A stretch of 21,547 bases of DNA from a virus: positions 1-21,547 of the IMG/VR virus record IMGVR_UViG_3300021599_002162. One strand, 5' to 3'. The stretch's first letter is position 1. Every line of letters begins with the position of its first letter. Shown piece after piece: positions 13,267 to 21,295 of this stretch. The translations under genes and the position numbers were made by a program. Under the pieces are notes generated by a model, which did no database searches, was not told the DNA's origin, and worked only from the letters and a program-made list of their open reading frames with translations.

Positions 13267-14379
13267 ATGGGAGATTTAAAACCTATCGGTAGCGAAAAAC
13301 TTCAAGGTGATGATAAAATCAAAAGAATCCTTGAATTAACCTACTACAAACAAAATACGGTAAACGAAAATAATACCACTAAGAAAGCAGAATTAATAAA
13401 GGAAAGCTCTAATGGCGTTTATGGTATTGTAAGAGAAAAGGACGGATACTATGTAAAGAAGGGACTAAATGAAGGTACCTTGGATTACATCGGTGGTCTT
13501 TTTATGAAAAATAAAAACAGATTTAATTCATATGCTGAAGCATTAAAAAGACTTGAATTATTAAAATCTCAAGAGATTAATGAAGATGTGACAAAATATG
13601 TTTTAAAACAAAATAAATCTAAACAAGAGGCATCACTTCCTCAGGATTCTGTTGATGCAATGCCTCCGGCATTACCTCCAGCAGATAGTTCTGAGCCTAG
13701 CCCAGAGCCTATGGCTGCTCCAACAGATTCTGTACCTCAGGACGCATCACCAGAGCCATCAATTGATGATTCGGGAATGTCGCCTTCATCAGAAGAGGGT
13801 AAGCGTTCTGATTACATGGCTGAAGTTCAAAAATTTGCGGGTAAATTAGGTCAAGAATTGAGGGATCAACAACCAAAAATGGAAAGCGATGATATTAAGT
13901 ATGTTTTAAACATGATTATATCTGCAGTTGATTTAGATAAATTGGAAGATGATGATATCGAAGAGATTGGTAAAAAGTTTGAAAGAGACGAGGAAATGGC
14001 TTCAGAGCCCGAGGCTGCTGGAGAACCAGAACCAGAAATGGAACCGGCACCAGAAGAAGATGATTCAGATGAAAAGACTAAAGCCGCTCCGGAAGATGAT
14101 TTGGCTGAGAGAATTTCAAAATTAGAAGAATTGATCAACACAAAATTTTATTCTGAAGAAGAAAAAGATTTAACGGAATATGACGATTATTTCCCAGATG
14201 TTGATTCAGCTTATGAAGATAAAACGCATTTAGATTATGATCCGATGGATGATTATCAAATAGATAACAAGCCGCCTCGCATGTATGATGATGAAGATGA
14301 AGAAGATATCGCGATTACTCCAGAACTAGATGATATAAATGAAAGTATTAATACAACTTTAAGCAAATATTTTGAATAA
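13267..14379 (+). CDS. Acidic, Pro-rich probable virion/assembly protein
   Basis: 370 residues from ATG 13267. An upstream in-frame ATG at 13162 would overlap the previous gene and add an unlikely Phe/Tyr/Asn-rich leader. A basic N-terminal domain (GDLKPIGSEKLQGDDKIKR, then GVYGIVREKDGYYVKKG) is followed by a Pro/Ser linker (about 125-180: PPALPPADSSEPSPEP). A helical segment follows (MAEVQKFAGKLGQELRDQ), then a strongly acidic tail (many Asp/Glu). This profile suits a scaffold or internal head protein, and the operon leads into terminase and portal genes. No family recognised. Its TAA is followed at once by the next ATG. Confidence 0.7.
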   Translation: MGDLKPIGSEKLQGDDKIKRILELTYYKQNTVNENNTTKKAELIKESSNGVYGIVREKDGYYVKKGLNEGTLDYIGGLFMKNKNRFNSYAEALKRLELLKSQEINEDVTKYVLKQNKSKQEASLPQDSVDAMPPALPPADSSEPSPEPMAAPTDSVPQDASPEPSIDDSGMSPSSEEGKRSDYMAEVQKFAGKLGQELRDQQPKMESDDIKYVLNMIISAVDLDKLEDDDIEEIGKKFERDEEMASEPEAAGEPEPEMEPAPEEDDSDEKTKAAPEDDLAERISKLEELINTKFYSEEEKDLTEYDDYFPDVDSAYEDKTHLDYDPMDDYQIDNKPPRMYDDEDEEDIAITPELDDINESINTTLSKYFE

Positions 14380-14781
14380 ATGTATCTTCTTTATATCAAT
14401 GAATTAGGTCAAGATTATAAAGGCCAAAGACAATATGAATTTATCTTTGGTAATGATCCAGATACATTGGTTGAAGAATGGTTCATAATCCCATCTGCAG
14501 GAAGAGCGATACCACCGGAAATTGAGGACATAGACTTAGTAGGTTTATTAAAGAATTCAGATTTAAAACTTGAGTTAGTTCAAAATTCAGATTATTTTGG
14601 TGTTATAGACGCTGTAGATGGGATTGTTGCTTTAGGGTGGGAATCATTTGATATAAATGCTGAAGAGAGACCAATAAGAATTTCTTTTCATTTTGGTGAA
14701 GAATTAGATAGCGTGACTGAAAAATTAGCAACAAAGGGTCTCAGACTAATTAATGAAGAAATAAAATTTAAATTAAAATGA
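14380..14781 (+). CDS. Hypothetical protein of the pre-terminase operon
   Basis: 133 residues, soluble, acidic, mixed alpha/beta, without signal or membrane segment. It starts MYLLYINELGQDYKGQRQYE and contains EEWFIIPSAGRAIPPEIEDI. It begins directly after the upstream TAA and ends with TGA overlapping the next ATG (ATGA). This is a natural use of TGA as stop. Position suggests a structural or assembly role; no family recognised. Confidence 0.68.
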   Translation: MYLLYINELGQDYKGQRQYEFIFGNDPDTLVEEWFIIPSAGRAIPPEIEDIDLVGLLKNSDLKLELVQNSDYFGVIDAVDGIVALGWESFDINAEERPIRISFHFGEELDSVTEKLATKGLRLINEEIKFKLK

Positions 14782-15416
14782 ATAGAAACGAGATAATTAC
14801 AAAACTTGTTAAAGAAGGTTTTTCAGAAAAAACTTTAATTAGATTCAACGATAATCAATTAAAGAAGTTTTCGGATAAAATATTGGGTGAGGGATTGAAA
14901 GTTAAAGCTGATGATTTAAAAGCTGATCCGGCTCTAGCGGATAAATTAAAGGATAAGGATGTTACTGTAGTGCCTGAGGAAGAGACTATGGAACCAAAGG
15001 TTAAGAAAATGACCAAAAAGGACGTAAAAGAAATTGCTAGTAAAAACAAAATAAAACGTTTAGATCTTAAAAAATTAAATGAATTTGTTGAAAGTGTTGT
15101 TGATAAAAAATATCATAGTTTAACAACAAAAGGTGAAATTTCTGAATTGGTTAAAGAAAAAATTGGTGCTTCACAGATAAGTGAATTTGAAATGGCTGAA
15201 CCAGCTGTTAAACCAGATGTTAAGCCGGCGCCATCTAAACCAGACACAGATACACCAAAAAGAGAAAGACCAAGACATCCTGGTCAAAGACCTCAAGATC
15301 CAAATAAAAAACCATTACCAGATCCAGTACCAAAAGCAGGCACAAAAGAGATAAGCGGCGATGAAGCTAAATCTAAAATAATTGGTATGATTGATAAAAT
15401 TTTTAGAGAAAACTAA
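14778..15416 (+). CDS. Lys-rich hypothetical protein with Pro-rich C-terminal linker
   Basis: 212 residues. The N-terminus (IITKLVKEGFSEKTLIRFND, then QLKKFSDKIL) looks like a small helical module. A Lys/Asp-rich stretch with internal similarity follows (KADDLKADPALADKLKDKD), a second helical module is at ~75-130, and a Pro/Lys/Arg-rich linker (PAPSKPDTDTPKRERPRHPG) precedes a short C-terminal helix. Disordered linkers between helical modules suggest a head or scaffold component. It overlaps both neighbours (ATGA and TAATG). Function unknown. Confidence 0.68.
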   Translation: MNRNEIITKLVKEGFSEKTLIRFNDNQLKKFSDKILGEGLKVKADDLKADPALADKLKDKDVTVVPEEETMEPKVKKMTKKDVKEIASKNKIKRLDLKKLNEFVESVVDKKYHSLTTKGEISELVKEKIGASQISEFEMAEPAVKPDVKPAPSKPDTDTPKRERPRHPGQRPQDPNKKPLPDPVPKAGTKEISGDEAKSKIIGMIDKIFREN

Positions 15417-16693
15417 TGAAAAGTAAAAAGATTAAAGAGGCTATCGATTATGGTGATTATCCAGAAAGGATGGGTCGCAACTTAGAAAGAACAGCTGGTA
15501 GCCCAGATAGTTTATATGGTTCAAACCCAGCTATGGGTAGAGGCCCTCAAGATGTAGAACGTTTAATTGGAGAGAGATTTAAAAAAATTGTTGATCATTT
15601 AAGAAGAGTTACAAATATTCAAGATTTAAGCTCTGGACAAGTACAACAAATGTTGTTTGGAGAAATGATGAATGGTTTTTCACGAATTGTACAAATTGAG
15701 AATAGACATATTCCAGCTTTAAAAGCATTGGCTCTTGAAGCTTGTATTGAAGAAACTGAGATTAACCCTAATTGGTATCAATTTGAACTTAGTTTAAATG
15801 CTAACGATATTAATACATCTAAATTTAGATTTTCTCCAGAAGAGGAAAGTGATGATGAAGAGCAAGAAACTTCCCAAACAGGTGTAGAAATACCATCATT
15901 TGATATTGAGGATTTAACACCACAAGAACAGCTTGAATTAGAAAAACATAAAAGAAATATAATTAATGCAATTGTTCAGGGTGCAGCAAAAAAAGCACAT
16001 CACATATACGAAAAGCCAGAAGTAAAAGCTAGATTAGATGAAATTGATCCGGCTTTACATCCACTTTATAGAAGAGTTATGTCTATAACAGATTTCATGT
16101 ATTTCACTATGGATGAAATGATAGATAGAATGAGCCAAACCGGTAGTGGTGTTATTGGCCAAAACTACTTGGATCAGGCAGATGGTGGTGGCGATGAAGG
16201 TGGTGAAGACGAACATCCAGTGGATACAAAAATTGTTGCTAAAGCAACTATGTTCCCTGTTTTGTGCCATGAATTAATTAAAGGTATAAAAGAAGCGACT
16301 GCTAGACATGGTTTACCAAAAGACGTAACGATGGCTCAAAAGGTAATGGGCCAAACCGATGTGTTAAGTAATGAACCAATTCAATTAAGAATGGGTCCAG
16401 AATTGTATGAAAAATTACGAATGTTATTACCGGATGAAATGTTTTTAGACGAAAACAAAGGATTGATTAGTTGGTTTGAGCAGGTTTTATATGAAATACC
16501 CGCAAAAGAATTTTTAAAAATAATATCTAATGTTGTAAGCGCAGACGAATCAAAAAATAGATTGGCGCAAGCAAAATTTGTTGAGGTTATGAGAGAAGCT
16601 ATGACATTAAAACGTGAATATGATGAATACAATGACGATGAAGAGGATGATATTAATCCGGATGATATTGACATAAGTGACGCATTTAAATAA
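15416..16693 (+). CDS. Probable virion structural/assembly protein upstream of terminase
   Basis: 425 residues, mainly helical and acidic. Notable stretches are GDYPERMGRNLERTAGSPDS, NPNWYQFELSLNANDINTSK, a Gly/Asp/Glu-rich loop (QADGGGDEGGEDEHP, ~265) and a very acidic tail (YNDDEEDDINPDDIDISDAF). There is no signal or membrane segment. It immediately precedes terL, where T4 has the small terminase, but is much larger than usual small terminases and no helix-turn-helix was recognised. It is co-translated with the upstream genes (TAATG at 15414). A strong terminator follows. Confidence 0.7.
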   Translation: MKSKKIKEAIDYGDYPERMGRNLERTAGSPDSLYGSNPAMGRGPQDVERLIGERFKKIVDHLRRVTNIQDLSSGQVQQMLFGEMMNGFSRIVQIENRHIPALKALALEACIEETEINPNWYQFELSLNANDINTSKFRFSPEEESDDEEQETSQTGVEIPSFDIEDLTPQEQLELEKHKRNIINAIVQGAAKKAHHIYEKPEVKARLDEIDPALHPLYRRVMSITDFMYFTMDEMIDRMSQTGSGVIGQNYLDQADGGGDEGGEDEHPVDTKIVAKATMFPVLCHELIKGIKEATARHGLPKDVTMAQKVMGQTDVLSNEPIQLRMGPELYEKLRMLLPDEMFLDENKGLISWFEQVLYEIPAKEFLKIISNVVSADESKNRLAQAKFVEVMREAMTLKREYDEYNDDEEDDINPDDIDISDAFK

Positions 16694-16715
16694 AAATTAA
16701 AACAAGAGATAACTT

Positions 16716-16741
16716 AAAGTGGTCAAATTTGACCACTTTTT
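16716..16741 (+). terminator. Rho-independent terminator before terL
   Basis: AAAGTGGTCAAA (16716-16727) and TTTGACCACTTT (16728-16739) form a perfect 12-bp palindrome followed by further T. It ends the 13267-16693 operon, and the terL promoter-like motif starts within 3 nt. Confidence 0.85.
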
Positions 16742-16742
16742 G

Positions 16743-16750
16743 TATTTATA
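16743..16750 (+). promoter_or_regulatory. TATTTATA motif overlapping the terL leader
   Basis: TATTTATA directly follows the terminator and ends only 3 nt before the ATG at 16754. If it acts as a -10-type element the transcript would be nearly or fully leaderless. Confidence 0.42.
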
Positions 16751-16753
16751 TAT

Positions 16754-16954
16754 ATGAACAACAAAATTGAACAATTAAAAGAGTATGCTCGTATTATTAA
16801 AGATACTCCATATGCTTTGAAGACATATCTTCAAACATATGATAATACTCAAAAGAAATATGTTCCATTAGAATTGTTTCCAGATCAAATCCAATTACTC
16901 AAGGATTATGAACAATACAATGAAAACATAACCAGAAAATACAGACAAGATTGA
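16754..16954 (+). CDS. terL: Terminase large subunit, N-terminal fragment
   Basis: 66 residues matching the start of gp17-type large terminases: YVPLELFPDQIQLLKDYEQY, then ITRKYRQ, which normally leads straight into the Walker A motif (R-Q-x-G-x-[ST]-T in this family). Here the frame ends one codon later (D, then TGA 16952-16954), and the other ORF resumes well past Walker A. The segment that should hold the ATP-binding P-loop and next strand, about 32-40 codons by comparison with T4 gp17, is absent from the DNA. It is either a disabled gene, a deletion in the assembly, or one half of a split protein lacking its P-loop. Confidence 0.78.
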   Translation: MNNKIEQLKEYARIIKDTPYALKTYLQTYDNTQKKYVPLELFPDQIQLLKDYEQYNENITRKYRQD

Positions 16955-16955
16955 A

Positions 16956-18425
16956 ATGGCTAATAAAGTTAGAAACTTTTTAGATCAATGGCCAGATTGG
17001 ATTAATGTTGGTTTTTCTGCTGATAAAAACTCTGAAAGTAGATATCGTTTGAATAATGGTTGTGAAGTTAAAGCCGTAGCAACTTCTGCGGATGCGTTAC
17101 GTGGTTATACCCCAACTATACTTGTATTCGACGAAGCTGCTTATATTGAGGCTGGGGAAGACTTTTGGGCGGCTTCTATGGCGTCATTATCTACCGGTGG
17201 TAAGATTATATTAATTTCAACACCAAATGGTTATGATCCAATTTACTATGGTGTTTATGAGCAAGCAATTAAAGGTATTAATGATTTCCATATAACCGAT
17301 TTAAGGTGGTTTAAAGATCCAAGATACACAAAAGATTTGGTTTGGATTAAAGTTCCTGATATTGTTCATTATATGCTTAATAGAGAACAGTACGATGACA
17401 ATGAGGTCGTATTGAGGGATTTTGATATTGAGAATTACGAAGAATTAATGAATGATGGGTATCAACCATATTCAAGTTGGTTTGAATCAATGTCAAAAAA
17501 ATTCAAATATGATAAAAGAAAGATTGCGCAAGAATTGGAGTGTGACTTTTTGGGATCAGGGGATAGTGTTATACCTGCAGAAGCAATGGAGAGAATTGCT
17601 AAAACAATGATTAAAACTCCTAATGAAAAATATATGCAGGGTACACTTTGGCAATGGAAAGAGCCAATAGAAGGACACAGATATATTATGGGGGTCGATG
17701 TTAGTAGAGGTGATAGTGATGATTTTTCCGCAATTAATATTATTGATTTTGATGAAAGAGAGCAAGTGTTGGAATATCTTGGCAAGATGCCACCGGATGA
17801 TTTAGCTTCTGTTGCATATAAATGGGGTGTATTATATAACGCATTTATTGTGATTGATATTACTGGTGGAATGGGTGTTGCGACATCGAGAAAGTTGCAG
17901 GAAATGAATTATAAAGATTTATTTATTGACGGATTTAACACCAAAAATGTGTGGGAGTTTAATCAAAAAGCATTAGAAAAAATACCGGGTATAAATTTTA
18001 ATAACAAGAGAACACAAATAGTGGCTTGTTTTGAAGAGCAGCTTAGACATGGGTTTATTGTAAGATCAAATAGACTTTTAAATGAACTAAACACTTTTGT
18101 TTATATAAACGGGAAACCAAATCATATGAAGGGGGCTCATGATGATGCCATTATGAGTATTGCTATTGCGATGTACGCTGGTGACATATCTTTTACACAG
18201 TTAAAAAGAAATGAACAACAAAATAAAGCGATGTTAGAATCTTGGGTCATGTCAGAAAGAACATACGAACCAGATACTACACATTACTCATATGGTGGAA
18301 CATTAGACCAAATTGGCGCAATGTCTATAGACGGGTCGCCAAATGGCACATCAACAACAAACCCAGGTAAAAATCAATATCAACAATATTCATGGTTATT
18401 TGGTACAAATAAAAAGGGTTTATAA
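16956..18425 (+). CDS. terL: Terminase large subunit, ATPase remainder plus nuclease domain
   Basis: 489 residues. MANKVRNFLDQWPDW is the helix after Walker A in relatives. DALRGYTPTILVFDEAAYI (46-64) has Walker B with catalytic Glu60, and LISTPNG (86-92) is the coupling motif. The RNase H-like nuclease follows with D248 (GVDVSRGDSDD), D301 (IVIDITGG) and H395-D396-D397 (GAHDDAI), the three acidic sites. The enzyme translocates DNA into the prohead and cuts it. Its ATG lies one base after the TGA of the N-terminal fragment (TGAAATG). The same frame extends upstream (NTDKIE) to a stop at 16929, so the start may be artificial. Walker A is missing from both parts. Confidence 0.9.
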   Translation: MANKVRNFLDQWPDWINVGFSADKNSESRYRLNNGCEVKAVATSADALRGYTPTILVFDEAAYIEAGEDFWAASMASLSTGGKIILISTPNGYDPIYYGVYEQAIKGINDFHITDLRWFKDPRYTKDLVWIKVPDIVHYMLNREQYDDNEVVLRDFDIENYEELMNDGYQPYSSWFESMSKKFKYDKRKIAQELECDFLGSGDSVIPAEAMERIAKTMIKTPNEKYMQGTLWQWKEPIEGHRYIMGVDVSRGDSDDFSAINIIDFDEREQVLEYLGKMPPDDLASVAYKWGVLYNAFIVIDITGGMGVATSRKLQEMNYKDLFIDGFNTKNVWEFNQKALEKIPGINFNNKRTQIVACFEEQLRHGFIVRSNRLLNELNTFVYINGKPNHMKGAHDDAIMSIAIAMYAGDISFTQLKRNEQQNKAMLESWVMSERTYEPDTTHYSYGGTLDQIGAMSIDGSPNGTSTTNPGKNQYQQYSWLFGTNKKGL

Positions 18426-18458
18426 TCTGATATTTTTTAATTAGATTAATTAGAATAG

Positions 18459-18472
18459 TATTTATATTATAT
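18459..18472 (+). promoter_or_regulatory. TATTTATATTATAT motif at the portal start
   Basis: This is an identical 14-mer to that at 4730-4743; here its last two bases are the start of the portal ATG (18471). It may be a promoter giving a leaderless message, or an AU-rich translation-enhancing element. Confidence 0.42.
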
Positions 18473-20276
18473 GGCAAATAACGATTTAACAATTTTTCAA
18501 AGGTTAACAAAAATTTTTGGTTTTGATAATGCTAAAGCGATTAATCAACCATCGTTTAATTTTTCTAGAGAAGAATTACTAAAAACTGATGATCCTGTTG
18601 AATTTGAAAAAGCGAAGTTACAGGCTCAACAATCACAATTTCTTCATGATAAATGGGCGAAATTGGATAATTCATTATATAATCAATCTGTATATTACGA
18701 ACCAAATAGACTTGCAGCATATTATGATTATGAATCAATGGAGTTTACTCCAGAAATATCTGCAGCGTTAGACATATATTCTGAGGAATCTACAACAGTT
18801 TCTGAAAAGGGGGATATTCTAACAGTTTATTCAGAATCAAAAAGAGTTAAAAATATTTTAACAGATTTGTTTGAGAATAAGTTAGATGTTAATACAAACT
18901 TACAAATGTGGGCTAGAAACCTATGTAAGTACGGTGATAATTTTGTTTATTTGAAAAGTGACCCAGAAAAGGGTATTATTGGTTGTCAACAACTACCTAA
19001 TATTGAAATAGAAAGATGGGAAGGTGCTCAATCCAGAACACCAAATCAGGGTGATATAAAAGCCCCAGTAAGAGAATTAAGATTTAGTTGGAAAAATAAA
19101 GACATGGAATTCCAATCATGGGAAGTGGCTCACTTTAGATTATTAGGTGATGACAGAAAACTACCATATGGTACTTCTATGTTGGATAAAATTAGAAGAA
19201 TCTGGAAACAATTACTTCTTGCTGAAGATGCTATGTTAATTTATAGAACATCAAGGGCACCTGAAAGACGTGTCTTTAAAGTTTTTGTGGGTAACATGGA
19301 TGATAAGGATATTGAACCATATGTACAACGTGTGGCAAGTAAATTTAAAAGAGATACTGTTGTTGATCAGAGAAACGGTAATGTAGACATGAGATACAAT
19401 CAAATGGCGGTTGACCAAGACTTTTTTATTCCTGTTCGTGATCCAGCAGCACCTAGTCCAATTGAAACTTTAGCTGGTGCACAAAACTTAGGTGAAATTG
19501 CTGATATTGAATATATTCAGAAAAAATTATTGGCGGCACTTCGTATACCTAAAGCTTATTTAGGATTTGAAGAAGTTGTTGGTGATGGTAAGAATCTTGC
19601 ATTGATGGATATTCGTTTTGCTAGAACCATCAATAGAATTCAAAAATCATTGGTACAAGAATTAAATAAAATAGCATTAATTCATTTATACCTTTTAGGT
19701 TTAGAAGATGAATTGGAAAACTTTACATTAGGTTTAACAAATCCGTCTGCACAATCCGATTTACTTAAAATTGAGCAATGGAAAGAAAAAATCACATTGT
19801 ATAAAGACGCCACTTCGGATCAATCTCAAGTTGGTATTCTCCCAGTATCACACACTTGGGCGAAGAAAAATATTTTAGGTATGAGTGATAACGATGTTAT
19901 CTTGGATTTACAACAACAGCGTCTTGAAAGAGCTATGGGATTTGAATTAACTAATACGCAATTAGTTATTAAACGATCTGGCGTGTTTGACGAGGTTGAT
20001 AGTAAGTATGGTATATCTGAAGAAGAAAGACAAAAATTAGAAGCACAGGGTGCTGAGGGTGCGGAAATGCCTGGGGGCGAATCGCCTATGGGTGGGCCAC
20101 CACCATCTCCAGCGGCCGGAGATCAAGCTTCAGAACCTTTAAGTGAAAGAAAGTATAGTAAAATAAAAGCTGTACTTGGTGATGTTGACGATATTAGTGA
20201 TCTTTTTAATTTAGAAAAGGCACAGAAGAATATTTATGAAATAGAAAATAAATTAAAAGATATTTTAAACGATTAA
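18471..20276 (+). CDS. Portal protein (T4 gp20-like)
   Basis: 601 residues, somewhat longer than T4 gp20 (524). The family hallmark is present near residue 260: MLIYRTSRAPERRVFKVFVG. Other gp20-like stretches are the N-terminal YYDYESMEFTPEISAALDIY and KLLAALRIPKAYLGFEE. The C-terminus adds a Gly/Pro linker (GGESPMGGPPPSPAAG, ~545) and a helical tail. The portal forms the dodecameric ring at the head vertex through which terminase packages DNA and to which the tail attaches. It follows terL, as in T4-like head clusters, and is followed 2 nt later by a helical protein gene. Confidence 0.93.
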   Translation: MANNDLTIFQRLTKIFGFDNAKAINQPSFNFSREELLKTDDPVEFEKAKLQAQQSQFLHDKWAKLDNSLYNQSVYYEPNRLAAYYDYESMEFTPEISAALDIYSEESTTVSEKGDILTVYSESKRVKNILTDLFENKLDVNTNLQMWARNLCKYGDNFVYLKSDPEKGIIGCQQLPNIEIERWEGAQSRTPNQGDIKAPVRELRFSWKNKDMEFQSWEVAHFRLLGDDRKLPYGTSMLDKIRRIWKQLLLAEDAMLIYRTSRAPERRVFKVFVGNMDDKDIEPYVQRVASKFKRDTVVDQRNGNVDMRYNQMAVDQDFFIPVRDPAAPSPIETLAGAQNLGEIADIEYIQKKLLAALRIPKAYLGFEEVVGDGKNLALMDIRFARTINRIQKSLVQELNKIALIHLYLLGLEDELENFTLGLTNPSAQSDLLKIEQWKEKITLYKDATSDQSQVGILPVSHTWAKKNILGMSDNDVILDLQQQRLERAMGFELTNTQLVIKRSGVFDEVDSKYGISEEERQKLEAQGAEGAEMPGGESPMGGPPPSPAAGDQASEPLSERKYSKIKAVLGDVDDISDLFNLEKAQKNIYEIENKLKDILND

Positions 20277-20278
20277 AA

Positions 20279-21016
20279 ATGAATAAGATAGGTGTTATTA
20301 AAGCAAAAATTCTAAAAAAACTAACAGAATCTTTTGGATCTGGTGAGAAATTTGAGATGAAACAAATTTTATCTAAAATTGTTACAAATAAAGATTTCAA
20401 AGAAATGTATTTGTTTTATGAAGAAATTGAAAATAAATTTTTTGATAATTCAGATACTGCTAAATTATATGTTGAGGAATTAAATAGTTTGCTAAAGACT
20501 CAATCAAAAAAAATATCAAAGTTTTGTGAGGAACTAGATAATCAGTTAGGTGACGTAACTGGTGAAGTAAATGAGGTATATTCATGTTTAGATCAACTTT
20601 TAGAAGAGGATAATTTTAATAACTTAGATAAAAAAATAATTGCGAAGAAAAAACTAGTAGAACATTTAACAAAAAAGAAAAATAATACCACTAATGAAGT
20701 AAATTCATTCACAATCAACGAAAACTTACTATATTCAGTTTTAGCAAATAATTTTAATACTTTGTATTTAGAAAAATTAAACGAGAATCAAAAAGAAGAA
20801 TTAAAAAATATTTTAGCATTATCTACCGAAGATTTAGAAAAAAACATACCAACACTAAAAGAAGATATTTTATCCAAAGTAACTAGCATGTTAAATGAGT
20901 CTAAGGACAGTGATTTAACAAATAAATTAAATTCAGTTGTTTCGGAAGTGGGACAAATGGAAATTTCGAAGTATAATTATTTTAGATTAAAACAATTAAA
21001 AGATGGTCTTGACTAA
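20279..21016 (+). CDS. Helical protein after portal (possible head scaffold/core component)
   Basis: 245 residues, predicted almost wholly helical, Lys/Glu/Asn/Leu-rich with coiled-coil-like heptads (KKISKFCEELDNQLGDVTGE, then EVYSCLDQLLEEDNF). It has no signal or membrane segment. In T4 the genes after the portal encode prohead core proteins and the protease; position and composition fit a scaffold or core role, but no sequence motif confirms it. Its stop overlaps the stop of the convergent bS21 gene inside a shared hairpin. Confidence 0.7.
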   Translation: MNKIGVIKAKILKKLTESFGSGEKFEMKQILSKIVTNKDFKEMYLFYEEIENKFFDNSDTAKLYVEELNSLLKTQSKKISKFCEELDNQLGDVTGEVNEVYSCLDQLLEEDNFNNLDKKIIAKKKLVEHLTKKKNNTTNEVNSFTINENLLYSVLANNFNTLYLEKLNENQKEELKNILALSTEDLEKNIPTLKEDILSKVTSMLNESKDSDLTNKLNSVVSEVGQMEISKYNYFRLKQLKDGLD

Positions 21017-21040
21017 TTTCTAGGACCATCTTTTGTTTTT
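20998..21040. terminator. Bidirectional terminator between the helical-protein and bS21 genes
   Basis: AAAAGATGGTC (20998-21008) pairs with GACCATCTTTT (21024-21034), with a 15-nt loop containing both convergent stop codons. On + it is followed by GTTTTTTG; on - by a shorter T stretch. It serves both transcripts and overlaps both coding ends. Confidence 0.75.
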
Positions 21041-21201
21041 TGAACAAAAATAGCTTTAAGAACACTATTTCTTTTCTTTACTGACGGTTTAACAAACTCT
21101 TGTCTTTCTCTAAGCTGTTGAACCTGTTTCACCTTATGTACTTTGTTTTTGTATTGCTTCAGTGCAATTTCAATACCTTTTTTAACGTCAACTATTAACA
21201 T
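21013..21201 (-). CDS. rpsU: Phage-encoded ribosomal protein bS21
   Basis: 62 residues. The layout MLIVDVKKGIEIALKQYKNK, VQQLRERQEFVKPSVKKRN matches bacterial bS21, and specifically the Bacteroidetes form (MLI..., R-x-R-Q-x-F-x-K-P-S-V-x-K-R). bS21 sits on the 30S platform near the 3' end of 16S rRNA; in Flavobacterium, bS21 helps hide the anti-Shine-Dalgarno sequence. Phage bS21 genes are known in some large phages and are thought to enter host ribosomes. The leader (about 21202-21240 on -) is A/T only with no Shine-Dalgarno-like sequence. The stop is TAG, overlapping the convergent gene by 4 nt. It is a very confident family call; effect on translation is inference. Confidence 0.9.
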   Translation of the reverse strand: MLIVDVKKGIEIALKQYKNKVHKVKQVQQLRERQEFVKPSVKKRNSVLKAIFVQKTKDGPRN

Positions 21202-21248
21202 ATTATTTAAAATTTATTTATTTTATTTTTTAATTAGGATAAAATTCC

Positions 21249-21263
21249 GTATATTATATATAC
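21249..21263. promoter_or_regulatory. Small dyad in the divergent gap right of bS21
   Basis: GTATAT (21249-21254), TAT, ATATAC (21258-21263) form a perfect 6-bp dyad in the 94-nt gap between the divergent bS21 and 21296 genes. It could be an operator; in such AT-rich DNA chance is a fair alternative. No TATTTATA motif is seen in this gap. Confidence 0.25.
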
Positions 21264-21295
21264 ACCATAATATATGTAAAATTATGTAAAAATTA

